Positions 32,378 to 47,613 of a stretch of DNA of 59,162 nucleotides are shown in pieces. Source of the stretch: Paulinella micropora (lineage: Eukaryota; Cercozoa; Imbricatea; Euglyphida); the NCBI GenBank assembly GCA_009731375.1, contig BJOX01000060.1, positions 1,075,332 to 1,134,493 of the forward strand, written 5' to 3'. The notes beneath the pieces were generated by a model, which saw only the letters and a list, made by a program, of their open reading frames with translations, ran no database searches and was not told the origin of the DNA. Both the position numbers and the translations under genes were made by a program. Within the stretch, counting starts at the first letter, position 1; each line of letters starts with the position of its first letter.

Positions 32378-33115
32378 ATGAGTGAGGCTAGCTGGGCTGG
32401 TTTTGCGCGTTTCAATTTTAAACTGCAGCAAAAAATGCTGTCTGATTTTTTGCACGCCACGCCTACTGGAACTCTTCTGGACACAAAACGTGCTGACATG
32501 GCGACCATTGTTCGTGTATTGTCAAGCAGACCCAAATTATCAAACAAGCGCCCTGGCTCCTTTAAGGTTGATAAGAGCCCCAGCTTTTGTGTAAAAGGCA
32601 GGCTCGGCTCGGGGAGCTCGGGAAAGTGCTTTTATTACCAACTCGAGGGATCCGATTGTGAATGGACAGACGTAAGTTTCAGAAAGGCCCTGAGCGATTT
32701 TCGCAGGAAGACAAATGTAAGAAATACTAAGCGCTCGCATTCCACCAAGCTATTTCAACAGCAACAAATTGACCGGGCCTTTCGCGAGGAGGTGAATGAC
32801 CAGATTACCTCATTCAAGCTGAGAGCTCAGCGCGCGGCGGGTGGTCAACTTACTTCAGCTAAAAGCAAAAGGATGCTGCAGTTTAATAAGCAGGCGCAGG
32901 TCGGTCACGTTATTCCCTTTCATGTTATCAAGGCCAGTTTCTTAGAGCAAGAACATAGCCCGCCACCAGCTATCCGCTGTGTGAGCGGCACTGCATGCAT
33001 TCAATTCCAAGATAGAGCATATGCGCGGCACTGGGCTGAGTTTCATCGAAGACATGCTCGTTTGCAGATTCTGTCAGCGCATGAAAACTTTGCTAAATCA
33101 GGAGGAGTGGAATAA
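32378..33115 (+). CDS. Unknown 245-residue basic protein
   Basis: ATG at 32378, TAA at 33113-33115; an AATAAA follows at 33159-33164, so this is an intact transcription unit. The segment KCFYYQLEGSDCEW with VSFRKAL resembles the DCL/DUF3223 pattern (Cys-Phe ... acidic-Val-Ser-Phe-x-Lys) but is short. HVIPFHVIK later vaguely recalls an HNH nuclease strand without the other conserved residues. I cannot assign a function. Lys/Arg are frequent, compatible with nucleic-acid binding. GC is lower than in the neighbouring membrane-protein genes. Confidence 0.6.
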   Translation: MSEASWAGFARFNFKLQQKMLSDFLHATPTGTLLDTKRADMATIVRVLSSRPKLSNKRPGSFKVDKSPSFCVKGRLGSGSSGKCFYYQLEGSDCEWTDVSFRKALSDFRRKTNVRNTKRSHSTKLFQQQQIDRAFREEVNDQITSFKLRAQRAAGGQLTSAKSKRMLQFNKQAQVGHVIPFHVIKASFLEQEHSPPPAIRCVSGTACIQFQDRAYARHWAEFHRRHARLQILSAHENFAKSGGVE

Positions 33116-34416
33116 GTTCTGACATGTATTTGGCGGGCTTTTTTCTGTTGATTATTTAAATAAAAATACAAATACTTTTAAGACAACACTTTCAGACGTG
33201 TATTGATACCCGACGATCTCCGGCTGCTGGTGAGAGAACTGGCAGGCGCAGAAGAAGCCACTTGGGAGACGTGTGCGACGGGGACGAGGTAGGCGACCGG
33301 GCCCGCGGGCTCTCCAGCTCGGCTCAAAATGTACACAAAAGTAAATTACGTTTTTTTAATAAAAGAAATTTTTTTTGGACAAGTATTCTTTTTTAACACA
33401 CAAACACACTCGCGCGGCGGAGGGGGGAGGGAGGAGAGAGAGGGGCGCCCCCGTTCTCTTCCCCGGATTTTTCCCCCGCCCCCCTTCTCTCCCCCCTTGT
33501 CTCCCGCTATCCCCCTCCTCTCGTCCCTTTCCTATTTCCGCAGATCTTGCGCATCGTGCTCCAGCACAAACCCTGCGGCGGAAGCGGGACAGGAAACGGG
33601 GGAGGGGGAGGGACGCGCGCCAAGATTTGCAAAATTTCTTTTTATTATTAAAGCTTGACTTAGACGGAGTTTGTAGTCGAGACAGAGGCTACAGAAAAAA
33701 TGCATGAAACGCCTCAACTAAGAAGAGAAAAAGAGAAAGAGAAAAATCCTCATGCCGAAAAAAAAAGGGAGAGGAGGAACGGAGGGAAGAGGGAAGAGGG
33801 AGGGAAGTGGGAAGAAAGAGGAAAGAGGGAGGGGAGAGGGAAGAGGGAAGAAAGTCCTCCCCCTCCCCCTCCCCCCTTTTTCTCCCCGCTCACCTTTTTC
33901 TCCCCCCGCCCCGAGCTTCGTTCCGCTGGCTACCAAGGAATTTTGACACGCCCAGTTTTCTGCGCAGAATGTAAACCTCACCTAGCTTTCGATGCTGAAA
34001 CCGAACGGGAAAACCGGACGCTTACGAAATCGGCAGTCTTGGGGAAAAGACAGGAAATTTCCCGGTGAACTTTTACGGGCATAGATAGTTTGTCTTAACT
34101 ACCGAAAATTTCACGCAAAAACCGGCTAGCCAAGCAAGGCACGAGCGCTTAGACCCGTGAAAATTTGGTGAAATATCAAGATATCGCCCTTTATATTTCG
34201 CCAAATTTCACGCAAAAACCGGTTAGAAGGTTCTGTTCCGAGCAGAAGAGTCCCTGACCTGCAATCACTCCAAAGTAAGAAACAAATAAACGTTTTCTTT
34301 AATAAAACCTTGGCTCACTTATATTCTGGGCGAAAGCGCTCAACAGGGAACTAAAACAATTTGTGCTTTTTCATCGCCTGCTCCTTCCCACTGCCTCTTT
34401 CCTTTAGATTTGTCTT
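33116..34416. other. Spacer with purine/pyrimidine tracts; possible F-box-like remnant
   Basis: At about 33199-33294 a short frame ending in TAG reads IPDDLRLLVRELAGAEEATW, reminiscent of the F-box start at 29.63 kb. A partial spacer motif lies at 33630-33662. AATTTCACGCAAAAACCGG occurs twice (about 34107 and 34203). Purine-rich GGGAAGAGGG stretches lie at 33760-33860. AATAAA sits at 34284 and 34301. No complete gene is seen. Confidence 0.4.
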
Positions 34417-35314
34417 GTGCCTCCCCTCCCCTTCTTCCTTGTCAAGACCGGCAGTAAACCCCCCCGCCGCGCAGCCCCGCTCCCCCGCGGGATCGCTGAG
34501 CTCTTGCGTGGACGGGGCCGGCCAGCACTGGTTGAGGTGCTGGACGACGAAGGCGCACCCCCCGCGACACTCCGCCTAGCTGACGGTACCGCCCTCGCGG
34601 TCAAGCCAGAAATCGCCGCGTGCTTGCCAGCGCCGCCGGCGGGGCTGGGCGGGGCCGAGATAGCGATCTCGGCCGATTTCTGCCGCGGCGACGTGGAAAA
34701 CCTGATCTGGCTCATCGAGGGTGCGAAGCTGTTGGACCGCCCTCCCCACACGCAGGAAGAGTGGCGCGATGCTCTAGAGCTGGGGCGTGGGGGCGGGCCT
34801 GCTGCAGAACACCAGGGCGCTGCTGATGTACATAGACCACGAGACGCGGGGCTGGCTGTTCGGGCGCTCGGCGGGCTCGCGGTATTGGCAGTGGCTGCTG
34901 CCGCTGCTGTACTGGGTCGCGCTCCTGTGTGTGGCCTACTATGTGTACGACGACGAGCACCACGGGGCACAAATAACTGCGCTCGTGTTCGCAGCTCTGG
35001 CGCCTCTGCCGGTGTTCTGGACCCTTTCTACCCGGCGTTTCCTCCGGGCCCGCGCCGAGCGGCTGGCGTGGTATGTGTCGGGGCCGGTGCTGTGCGCCGC
35101 GGTGGTGGCGTGGATCTTCGGCCGCCAAGTACTGTCCCACTGGTGGCTCATCTACTTCGTCCTGGCAGTGCACGCTGGGCTCGGGCTGGGCGGGAGATTT
35201 CTGTACTGGAGCCTCGACGACTGCTGCCTCCGCTTGGCCAGGCGCGTCAATTTTCGCAGCGCGGTGCTGGAACGTGAGTGGGCCCGCTTCGGCGGGGATG
35301 CGGATGTCGCGTAA
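34417..35314 (+). pseudogene. Membrane protein A with N-terminal soluble domain; frame break
   Basis: Frame 1 (34417 to about 34780) encodes a soluble part (ALVEVLDDEG, LRLADGTALAVKPEIAA, VENLIWLIEGAKLL) that faintly recalls SKP1/BTB folds. Near 34780, in a GGGGCGTGGGGGCGGGCC run, coding potential moves to frame 2 (34787-35314, TAA), which has LLMYIDHETRGWLFGRS and four hydrophobic segments (WLLPLLYWVALLCVAYYV; ALVFAALAPLPVFW; VLCAAVVAWIFG; LIYFVLAVHAGLGLG). The membrane part is paralogous to the minus-strand gene at 35433-36490, including the ETRGWLF-x-RS motif. Function unknown. The break could be a sequencing error, a mutation or a programmed shift. Confidence 0.5.
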
Positions 35315-35432
35315 AACTTGGCGCGGCTGTGGTGTGTGCTAATTTGAATACAAGTGTGCCGGCAGTGGCAAAATTTCCTATACATTTGTGAAAAAAAAAA
35401 TTTCACGCCTGGTGGACGTATTTTAATCTTTT

Positions 35433-36490
35433 TTAGCACGCATCTTGAAGTAAGTGCCTAAGGTTGTGCTCCTCGGTTTTTTGCACGTACTGGGACCAGG
35501 CCCGGGCCGAAAGCACGAGGAACAGCACGGCAAGGCACAGCAGGCCGCCCGACACAGCCCAGGCTAGCAAGAGGCGGCGCGCTGACCGAGCGCGCGCCGT
35601 GCAATCCAGTGACAGGAGCACTAAAACGCACGTGAGGGGCAGCAGGTTCGGATACTCCGCCCCAGAGCGGTGGCAAGCCCACAGCCCCGCGGCCACTCCG
35701 GCAGCTACCGACGCTAGGTACGCGGCACGTACGTACGGGCCCCAGCACGGCCGGGAACGACTGAAGAGCCAGCCCCGGGTCCGGTGCTCCAGCTGCAACA
35801 GGAGGAGCAGCACGTTCCGCGTGAGCGGGCGGTCCTCAGTCGCCCAGGGTCCAGGGAGTTATAGACCCGGAACGCCTCGTCGGGCGACCAGTCCTGCGCG
35901 CGTATCAAACTCAGTGCCAGGCTGGCGCTGCGGTCCCAGTCCGGAACGCTGTCCTGTGTCAGGCCACACACCTCGACGAGCTGTAGGTACCTGATAAATG
36001 TGGCTCGGTCGTGCCCGGCGGGAAGGTGCACCACGTTGCAAAACCAGCGGAGTGCGTCGGCCCGGTCCGGGAGCCTCCGGCCCCAACGCAGTTCGAGGTT
36101 GTCTAGTACCAAGCAAACAGAGCCGCACAGGATACAGCAGCACAGCAGCATCGCTGCCATCAGATACCCCAGGTACTGTGCGTCCGGGGTCCGCACCAAT
36201 CTGGCACCCAGCATGGTGCAATCCGCAAAGTAGTCTGTGGGAATGACCTCGCCCGGTGCTGGTACATCTTGGGGATGGGAGGTTAGGATCGGCAGGCCAC
36301 AAGCTCGTGAATCCATCGCCAGCGAGGAGACGGCGATCCACCTGCCTTGCTGCCAGGAACAAAGGACATGTGTTGGCTGACAGGCGTCCTCGGGCGGTTG
36401 TGCAATGACTGGGGCGGGGTCTTGTGCCGAGCCAACGGGTCGTGCCCACAAAGTCACGGCGTACAGACCGTGCGGGGGCGTGGCGTCCAC
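35433..36490 (-). pseudogene. Membrane protein B, paralogue of A; frame break at the same place
   Basis: The first frame starts at ATG 36490 (MDATPPHGLYAV). It has a hydrophobic segment (YLMAAMLLCCCILCGSVCLV) and a helical part ending VYNSLDP. Coding potential then moves to the frame of 35813-35433, which reads LLLLLQLEHRTRGWLFSRS and three further hydrophobic segments (LASVAAGVAAGLWA; LLPLTCVLVLLSL; LLCLAVLFLVLSA). The order and the TRGWLF-x-RS motif match protein A on the opposite strand, and the break sits just before that motif in both. The genes are convergent with 118 bp between stops. Role unknown; virion-envelope or host-membrane proteins would be possible. Confidence 0.5.
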
Positions 36491-37006
36491 GCTTTCGCAG
36501 TCGGTATCGCCCCATCTGCTGAGGCTCCGCCGCCGCCCGAAACGGGGGACGAATTGGCTAACGGACTTGTCTGCTTGGTGCGTGAACTAGTGCTCCAGGA
36601 GACCTACCAAGTACCTGAGGCAGAGCTGAAGGCCAACGGCGTGGAGCTGTCGGAATACCACCACCGCGCTACAATTCGCCTGATCGGAGCCTGCGTCCAT
36701 GTCGACATTGAGGGTCTACGTATAGCCAGGCCTGACGGTAGAGTGTTTACGCTGCCAGACTGGGCCCAGCCAGCGGAGGAAGCCGAGGCTCCCGTGGAGG
36801 CAGTAGTCTTCGACAAAGTGAGCGTGTGCCCACGTTCGGAATATGTAATCACGGGCAAGCTGGTTTTTAATGTGAAAGGAGAGGTTAACTACAAGCACAG
36901 CCTGCGAATGACACCAAGCAAGTTGTGGAACGGCAGTATTGAATTGCAGCACGGGTTGAGTGCACGCGCCTGGTTCCTACGTCGGCTTCCTGAGATAGGT
37001 GTTTAG
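36368..37006 (+). CDS. Unknown ~200-residue protein
   Basis: An open frame ends at TAG (37004-37006). The credible part begins near 36520 (APPPPETGDELANGLVCLVR) and continues with VCPRSEYVITGKLVFNVKGE and SLRMTPSKLWNGSIELQHGL, which look like a globular beta-rich protein. The first Met (36368) lies opposite the start of membrane gene B, so the true start is uncertain or a 5' exon exists. No family is recognised. Spacer motif 37101-37143 follows 95 bp downstream. Confidence 0.5.
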   Translation: MCWLTGVLGRLCNDWGGVLCRANGSCPQSHGVQTVRGRGVHAFAVGIAPSAEAPPPPETGDELANGLVCLVRELVLQETYQVPEAELKANGVELSEYHHRATIRLIGACVHVDIEGLRIARPDGRVFTLPDWAQPAEEAEAPVEAVVFDKVSVCPRSEYVITGKLVFNVKGEVNYKHSLRMTPSKLWNGSIELQHGLSARAWFLRRLPEIGV

Positions 37007-37100
37007 TCTGCTAGTACTCAAAGAAAGGTATTGATCGGAGAACAGGTAGTAAGAGAGGGAAGGGGGGAAGGAGGTGCGCCAAGAAAGTGTAAAACTTCTT

Positions 37101-37143
37101 TATTAAAGCTTGACAAAGTTTTACACTTGACATTGAGAACTAG
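37101..37143 (+). repeat. Spacer motif, copy 2
   Basis: TATTAAAGCT, then TGACAAAGTTTTACACTTGA, then CATTGAGAACTAG. AATAAAG can be read on the opposite strand. Confidence 0.8.
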
Positions 37144-37210
37144 GAGAAAGAGAGGCAAGAGACAGGGGCGGGGCCAGGGAAAAAAGTGGCGCTCCCTTCC
37201 CCTCCCCTGT

Positions 37211-37255
<45 letters not shown>

Positions 37256-37276
37256 TTTTTTTTTCANNNNNNNNNN

Positions 37277-37309
37277 TTCTCAGAGCCAATATTAAAAACT
37301 TTGTCAGAG
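37277..37309 (-). repeat. Spacer motif, copy 3 (inverted)
   Basis: TTCTCAGAGCCAATATTAAA plus AACTTTGTCAGAG is the reverse complement of the motif core. It directly follows the 10-N gap at 37267-37276. Confidence 0.7.
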
Positions 37310-37484
37310 ATTTTCTTATTATCTTTTTTTTTATATTCTTAGCGCGTCCCTGCCCCCCCCTCTCTTCTTTAAATTTGTTTTGTGCCTTCCCTTCCCTCTA
37401 CTCCCCCCACCCCTGAGCCCGGGAGGCTCAAAGAGCAGGGGGGAGGGGAAAGACAGATTGATCCTCCCCGGCCCCTTCCTCTCA

Positions 37485-37520
37485 TAGTTTTCAGTGCCAA
37501 GATTACATCTTTGTCATGGA
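37485..37520 (-). repeat. Spacer motif, copy 4 (inverted)
   Basis: TAGTTTTCAGTGCCAAGATT then ACATCTTTGTCATGGA, inverted relative to copy 2. Confidence 0.7.
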
Positions 37521-38002
37521 TTTTTTTAATTTATTTTTGTACATTTCTTAGCGCGCCCCCCGCCCCTCCCACTTCCGGTCCCGATTCTCAGACAGTGGAC
37601 TAAGACAATTCGTGCTTCCTCCTTCCCTGCCTCTTCCCTCTGCAAGATCTGCGAAAATAGAAAAACATGAAAAGTGGAAAAGAAAATTTTTTTTGGAACG
37701 CATTTGCACGCGCAAGCAAGGGACGAGGGGAGGAGAGGGGATAGCAGGGGACAAGGGGAACAGAAGGACGAGGGGGGGGGGAGCGGGGGAATGCACATCC
37801 CGTCCCTTTCTTCCCCCCTTCCTCTTCCTCCCTCCCCCCCCCCCCCCCCCCTCGGTTTCCTTTGTTGTCGGGCAAAAATAATTTTTTTCCCTCTTTTCAT
37901 ATTTTTCCGACCTTGCGCACGCTGGCCGAGCCAAGTCCAATTCTTTTTGGTTGGTGCGAAAAAGGGGAGAAGAATAGGCGCAAAAGAAAGTACCAAAAAA
38001 AA

Positions 38003-38035
38003 TTATTAAACTTTGACAAAGTCTTAAACTTACGC
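38003..38035 (+). repeat. Spacer motif, copy 5
   Basis: ATTATTAAACTTTGACAAAG then TCTTAAACTTACG. Only the first half matches well. Confidence 0.65.
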
Positions 38036-38100
38036 GGCTCATGAACGAGCAGGCAAGTGTGAGGGGTGGGGGGAGGGGCGCCAAGAATGTGCGATTTTTT

Positions 38101-38145
38101 TTTATAAAAGCTCGACAAAGTCCTACACTTGGCACTGAGAACTAG
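38101..38145 (+). repeat. Spacer motif, copy 6
   Basis: TATAAAAGCTCGACAAAGTC, then CTACACTTGGCACTGAGAAC, then TAG. A purine-rich stretch and poly(G) running into the 858-N gap follow. Confidence 0.8.
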
Positions 38146-39140
38146 GTGAGGGAGGGGGAAAGGGGGAGGGGGGGGGGGGGGGGNNNNNNNNNNNNNNNNN
38201 NNNNNNNNNNNNNNNNNNNNNNNNNNNNNNNNNNNNNNNNNNNNNNNNNNNNNNNNNNNNNNNNNNNNNNNNNNNNNNNNNNNNNNNNNNNNNNNNNNNN
38301 NNNNNNNNNNNNNNNNNNNNNNNNNNNNNNNNNNNNNNNNNNNNNNNNNNNNNNNNNNNNNNNNNNNNNNNNNNNNNNNNNNNNNNNNNNNNNNNNNNNN
38401 NNNNNNNNNNNNNNNNNNNNNNNNNNNNNNNNNNNNNNNNNNNNNNNNNNNNNNNNNNNNNNNNNNNNNNNNNNNNNNNNNNNNNNNNNNNNNNNNNNNN
38501 NNNNNNNNNNNNNNNNNNNNNNNNNNNNNNNNNNNNNNNNNNNNNNNNNNNNNNNNNNNNNNNNNNNNNNNNNNNNNNNNNNNNNNNNNNNNNNNNNNNN
38601 NNNNNNNNNNNNNNNNNNNNNNNNNNNNNNNNNNNNNNNNNNNNNNNNNNNNNNNNNNNNNNNNNNNNNNNNNNNNNNNNNNNNNNNNNNNNNNNNNNNN
38701 NNNNNNNNNNNNNNNNNNNNNNNNNNNNNNNNNNNNNNNNNNNNNNNNNNNNNNNNNNNNNNNNNNNNNNNNNNNNNNNNNNNNNNNNNNNNNNNNNNNN
38801 NNNNNNNNNNNNNNNNNNNNNNNNNNNNNNNNNNNNNNNNNNNNNNNNNNNNNNNNNNNNNNNNNNNNNNNNNNNNNNNNNNNNNNNNNNNNNNNNNNNN
38901 NNNNNNNNNNNNNNNNNNNNNNNNNNNNNNNNNNNNNNNNNNNNNNNNNNNNNNNNNNNNNNNNNNNNNNNNNNNNNNNNNNNNNNNNNNNNNNNNNNNN
39001 NNNNNNNNNNNNNNNNNNNNNNNNNNNNNNNNNNNNNNNNNTCTCCCCTTCCCCTTCCCTCCCCCCCTTCCATCTCTTTCTCTCTCCCAAAGCTGTCGCT
39101 CGTGCACGCTTCCCCGGGAAGACGCACAGGGCATTGTTCC

Positions 39141-39905
39141 AACAAACATTACGACGAAATGACATGTCTGGATTTCACGAAATTTATATATGGGTTTTTT
39201 AATACTTCTGAAATACTTACAGAAATGATCACATACATTGTATTACTCAAATATCATGTGCAGAGATGAAAAAGAACCGCTGGGACATACCCCAACACAC
39301 TCCTACGGGTCGCACAAGCTGTGGAAATATTAATAATTAAAACAGTGTTTTCCTAAAAAAAATTGACTTTTCCCACTGGAAAGTAACATGATTCCCGACT
39401 TGCCGTATATGATTTTAAGTTGTCTAATCCTCAAATACATTCATTTTAATAAGTTAGAAAAGATTTGGAGTGAAAAGGTTGACTTTTGAATTCAAAAATT
39501 CAAATTATAGTTAGTTGTTTTTCGAAAAGTGACTTTTCTGACAGTACAATTTTCAACTGAGTCAAAAAACATGGAAAACAACTTAAATATCGGCATTTTT
39601 GTGCAGAACAGTTCGTTTACAACTGGAAAGTTTTAACAACTAAATCTAACCTTAACTTCAACCTGGAACATCGACTTTCCAGTCAGAACGGGACTTGAAA
39701 TTTCAGTTTTTTCGTTAAAAAACCACTATTTTTGCTTAAGTCATAAAGTCAAGGAAATGCTAGAAAATGAAGGTTTTATTGCTGGTTTCGTTGGAAGTAG
39801 TTAGAATTCATGCTTAAAAACAAGTAATTATTAAAATTCATGGTTTCCTGACAAATAACAGCCGGACTTGAAATATTTTTTGAAAAAAAAAGTGTCACAG
39901 TGACT
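39141..39905 (+). repeat. Left terminal inverted repeat
   Basis: Begins AACAAACATTACGACGAAAT and ends GTGTCACAGTGACT. It is AT-rich with no open frame. The match to the right copy is near perfect, with small differences only near the inner end. Confidence 0.9.
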
Positions 39906-39916
39906 CTTATTTAATA

Positions 39917-42270
39917 TTAATATCCCGACCACATTGCCATTCGCAAGAAGTTGTTGCGTTGTTGCTGTTGCTGGCGAAGGAGCTCTTGCTCATTAACGAG
40001 CAAACGATACTGATAAAGAGCAGGACTTGGTTGCTGCACTTGTTGAAACGGTGAAGCTTGAAAGCGTGAAGGCTGGTAAACGACGCTAGTAGTATCAGCT
40101 TGATTCGGCACAAATGCAGTCACCTGCTGTTGCTGAGCCTTGACGATCGTCTGTGCAATCATGTCTGCAGATAAATTGTTGTTATTTGCAGAAGGTTGCT
40201 CATCCTTACGAGGATCAACTTGGATAACGGGTGATTTAGTTGCCTGAGCAATTTGAGTCACTGCACCGCCAGATTGAGCAGGCTTCGACTGCGCAACAAG
40301 CTGCTGCAAAAGCGTTACTACAGTAGGATCAGAAGACCGGGGGCGAGGACTATTACTAGGTGTGTCCTTTACTGGCTTCACCTTCGGAGTGAATGGCGGG
40401 TGCTGCGACTTAGGCTGTTTCATGCTGACCGGAGAATTCTGTCACAGACAAGTATGTCAGACAAGTAGAACGAAAACAATACCTTTTTTTGTTTCTTGAC
40501 AGCTGGGGCGCCAAATTCTTCAGTGAACTTGGTGGGCTTATTGCTTTGTCTTTTAATTTTCTCCGGCTTGCAGAAATAATCGGGGCATTTGAGAGTGGAA
40601 AGCGGTGACTTACCTGGTTTAGAAGGCTCACTCTTGATTTTCTCCTCGACGACTACGTCATCGCTCTCGTCCTGCTTCGCTTCCAATCCTTCTTCTGGGA
40701 TACCTTCTTCCTCGTTGTCTACCGGTTGCTTGTCCAAAGGTACAAACTCCAGCATTTCCGGTGGCGAATCCTTAGGGGAGATCTTTCTCACGTCGTACGC
40801 TGAAATCAATTTTGACCATTCCGCCCATTCGTCCGGACGAGCCTTGCCAGCTGCTTTGCTTGCGTCCACATCAACTAATTTCCAACTCATTCTCAATATT
40901 TGTTTGAATGGCAGTTGACCTTTTCCTTTTTTTTTCACAATCCGGCCGACAATTATCCCGAATGGATGGGCCTCCCTTTTTCCGTGAGTCAAGGAGTGCT
41001 TCTCATACAGACTGCAAATGAATAAAAAAAATTTTAATGACAATACAAAGGAAAAAGAGTTTTCAATGACAATACAATGTTACCCTAAAGTAGTCACTAT
41101 TTCAGGATTTTTCCCGATGACCACAAGTTTGTCTTTGATTTCCACTGGATAATGCCCATGAGCTTGGAAACCATGTTCGGCACGGAAGTCAACTTTCTAC
41201 TGAGGCCTGAAGAAGTTGTGTAGGCAAGCACGGCTCCCTGTATGTGCGTTAGCGGCTTTCCCCCAGGTTGTGCAGCTAACAAGGAATAATTGTCTGTGGC
41301 CCAGAACCAGCCGTCGGCTTGCTTCAACTTTTTTTTTAACTGATTTTCAGAATCTGGTTGGTCCTTTTTCATTAAAAGTTGTAACTGAGCGAGTGACTTC
41401 TGGTCTACCTGCGACGATGTCGATAACTGGGGGCCCGAGGGCTGGGGCTGGGGTTGAGCAGTGGCTGCACCGACAGCTGGTTGAACTTGTGTTTTGCCTT
41501 TCCGAGGCGAACCCTGCATATGACACCATCTGACTTATGGCCCCGTGGTTGGTCTGGATGTACACCTGCAGACCGGCAGCAGGAGGGGGATCTTGTGCCT
41601 TGGCCGGCGGAGGCGCAGTGCCAGGCTTGTTACTGACAGTTGGTGCCTGCAATGACAACGGTTAGGTTGCTAGCCCGCCTGTAAAGCAGCTGAAAAGCAA
41701 CAAGTGATATACCTTTTTCTTCTGCTGCTTTACAGGCGGCCCACTTGCTTTCTTCTTCACCGGCACCGACTTGCCAGGCTTCGACTTGGGCTTGGGAGTC
41801 GCAATGGAAGGGGCGGGGGGCTTCACCTTGGGCTTCTTGGCGGGTGGGGCGGGCGGAGGAGGGGGCCTAGGCGGAGGCTGGCGATGAGGACGCCCAGCTG
41901 CAGCCTGCTGGGGGGCATTCTCCCATAAACCGGTTGCATCGCGTCTCTTGGTGGCTTGGTTGTGCGTAAAGATGACAATGGAAGGCAGCTCGGACCAATT
42001 CACAGGCCAGTCCCAGTAAGTTGACCGAAGCGTCTCGGGCAAATTGACGTCTTGCACCCTCCAAAGACCCTTCTGGTCAGACCCCTCTGACACGCCGTTG
42101 ATGGTAAGGTAGCACTGCCCTTTGCCGTCGCAGCGGATGGTCTGGACACTCTCTTCGAGAGGTCGGTTCATGGTCAACAAGTCTTCGACACCCCCAAAGT
42201 CGATTTCTGCAACGGCTGCAACCCGCCCAAAAGGTTCAAAAGGTTCGAGCCGGAACATTTCTGATCCCAA
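39917..42270 (-). CDS. Transposon gene 2: Pro/Lys/Gln-rich protein of unknown function
   Basis: Model exons are 42270-41713, 41646-41566, 41513-41084, 41011-40483 and 40414-39917, with introns of 52-72 bp and GT-AG sites. The first exon starts MGSEMFRLEPFEP and contains KGLWRVQDVNLPETLRSTYW, a globular segment, then a Pro/Lys-rich linker. Exon 3 changes frame once (between about 41260 and 41190), so a further small intron or an error is likely; both halves look coding (KQADGWFWATDNYSLLAAQP; KDKLVVIGKNPEIVTTL). Exon 4 has acidic and basic stretches and exon 5 is Gln-rich. No known domain. Its place, divergent from the transposase within the inverted repeats, suggests a DNA-binding or accessory role in transposition. 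Confidence 0.6.
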
Positions 42271-42805
42271 AAAACCGTGGCTGACAACTTTTCAGTTCCC
42301 AAAAATTCGGCCTGCCACTTTTCATTTCCCCAAAACTGCCGAAATTTTGAACCTTTTTGCCTTGGTTGCTCTTCGAAGCTGTTGCAGGTTGTGTCCACTC
42401 CCACCCTCGAGGTGCGCCGAAAATCTCGAGACGCCGTCACTGTTTTGAGAAGGTAACACCACAGTTCAAGTCAGCGACTGTTTTGGAAATGCTTGTCTTT
42501 TGTTGCAACTCACCACCTGTTCTGTGTCGTTTTTTTTTTCAGACACTCTGGGTGGACGACCCTCTTGCTGCTGTGGCTAGTGGTGCGTGCCCATCCTCAT
42601 CCACAAACCTCACTCTGACTTGAATGCTGCTGTGGATGTCACATGAGACATGTTGTGATATGATTAGGCTTGTTTGCGGCCGACAATGGGGCCCCATTCC
42701 GAAGGTCATGCTGTGGCACGATGTTCATTTGTATGTCGTGTTGCAAAATGTGTGATTTATGTAACAAGGCAGTGAAGTAGAGCATGATATGTTGTGCTAG
42801 GGCCA
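42271..42805. promoter_or_regulatory. Shared upstream region between two divergent transposon genes
   Basis: 535 bp between the start codons of the two genes, presumably holding both promoters. Related words TTTTCAGTTCCCAAAAATTC and TTTTCATTTCCCCAAAACTG occur at about 42289 and 42320. No TATA box is obvious. Confidence 0.35.
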
Positions 42806-46729
<3,924 letters not shown>

Positions 46730-46847
46730 TCAGACTAGCAGTTCTACATTACAGCAAACATGTAATCAAACGAGCGGCTGCCAATTAGCTCCATTAAACG
46801 CTAGACTCATTTACAAAAAGGACTTATATTAATATTAATAGTTGCAC

Positions 46848-47613
46848 AGTCACTGTGACACCGTTTTCTTTCAAAAAATATTTCAAGTCCGGCTGTTATT
46901 TGTCAGGAAACCATGAATTTTAATAATTACTTGTTTTTAAGCATGAATTCTAACTACTTCCAACGAAACCAGCAATAAAACCTTCATTTTCTAGCATTTC
47001 CTTGACTTTATGACTTAAGCAAAAATAGTGGTTTTTTAACGAAAAAACTGAAATTTCAAGTCCCGTTCTGACTGGAAAGTCGATGTTCCAGGTTGAAGTT
47101 AAGGTTAGATTTAGTTGTTAAAACTTTCCAGTTGTAAACGAACTGTTCTGCACAAAAATGCCGATATTTAAGTTGTTTTCCATGTTTTTTGACTCAGTTG
47201 AAAATTGTACTGTCAGAAAAGTCACTTTTCGAAAAACAACTAACTATAATTTGAATTTTTGAATTCAAAAGTCAACCTTTTCACTCCAAATCTTTTCTAA
47301 CTTATTAAAATGAATGTATTTGAGGATTAGACAACTTAAAATCATATACGGCAAGTCGGGAATCATGTTACTTTCCAGTGGGAAAAGTCAATTTTTTTTA
47401 GGAAAACACTGTTTTAATTATTAATATTTCCACAGCTTGTGCGACCCGTAGGAGTGTGTTGGGGTATGTCCCAGCGGTTCTTTTTCATCTCTGCACATGA
47501 TATTTGAGTAATACAATGTATGTGATCATTTCTGTAAGTATTTCAGAAGTATTAAAAAACCCATATATAAATTTCGTGAAATCCAGACATGTCATTTCGT
47601 CGTAATGTTTGTT
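46848..47613 (-). repeat. Right terminal inverted repeat
   Basis: Reverse complement of 39141-39905; ends GTCGTAATGTTTGTT at the 316-N gap. The stop codon of the transposase gene lies 120 bp inside. Confidence 0.9.

Larger units (their letters stand above)
37007..38183. other. Spacer with poly(C), purine tracts and five spacer motifs
   Basis: Contains poly(C) of about 46 bases (37207-37252), a 10-N gap, and CCCCTCCC and GGGGAGGGG stretches. Spacer-motif copies lie at 37101, 37277, 37485, 38003 and 38101. Open frames are low-complexity and none is supported. Confidence 0.6.

Noticed and set aside
37897-39165. ORFs of 335-422 codons over the large gap
   Set aside because: Almost entirely undetermined bases; the flanks are low-complexity spacer.
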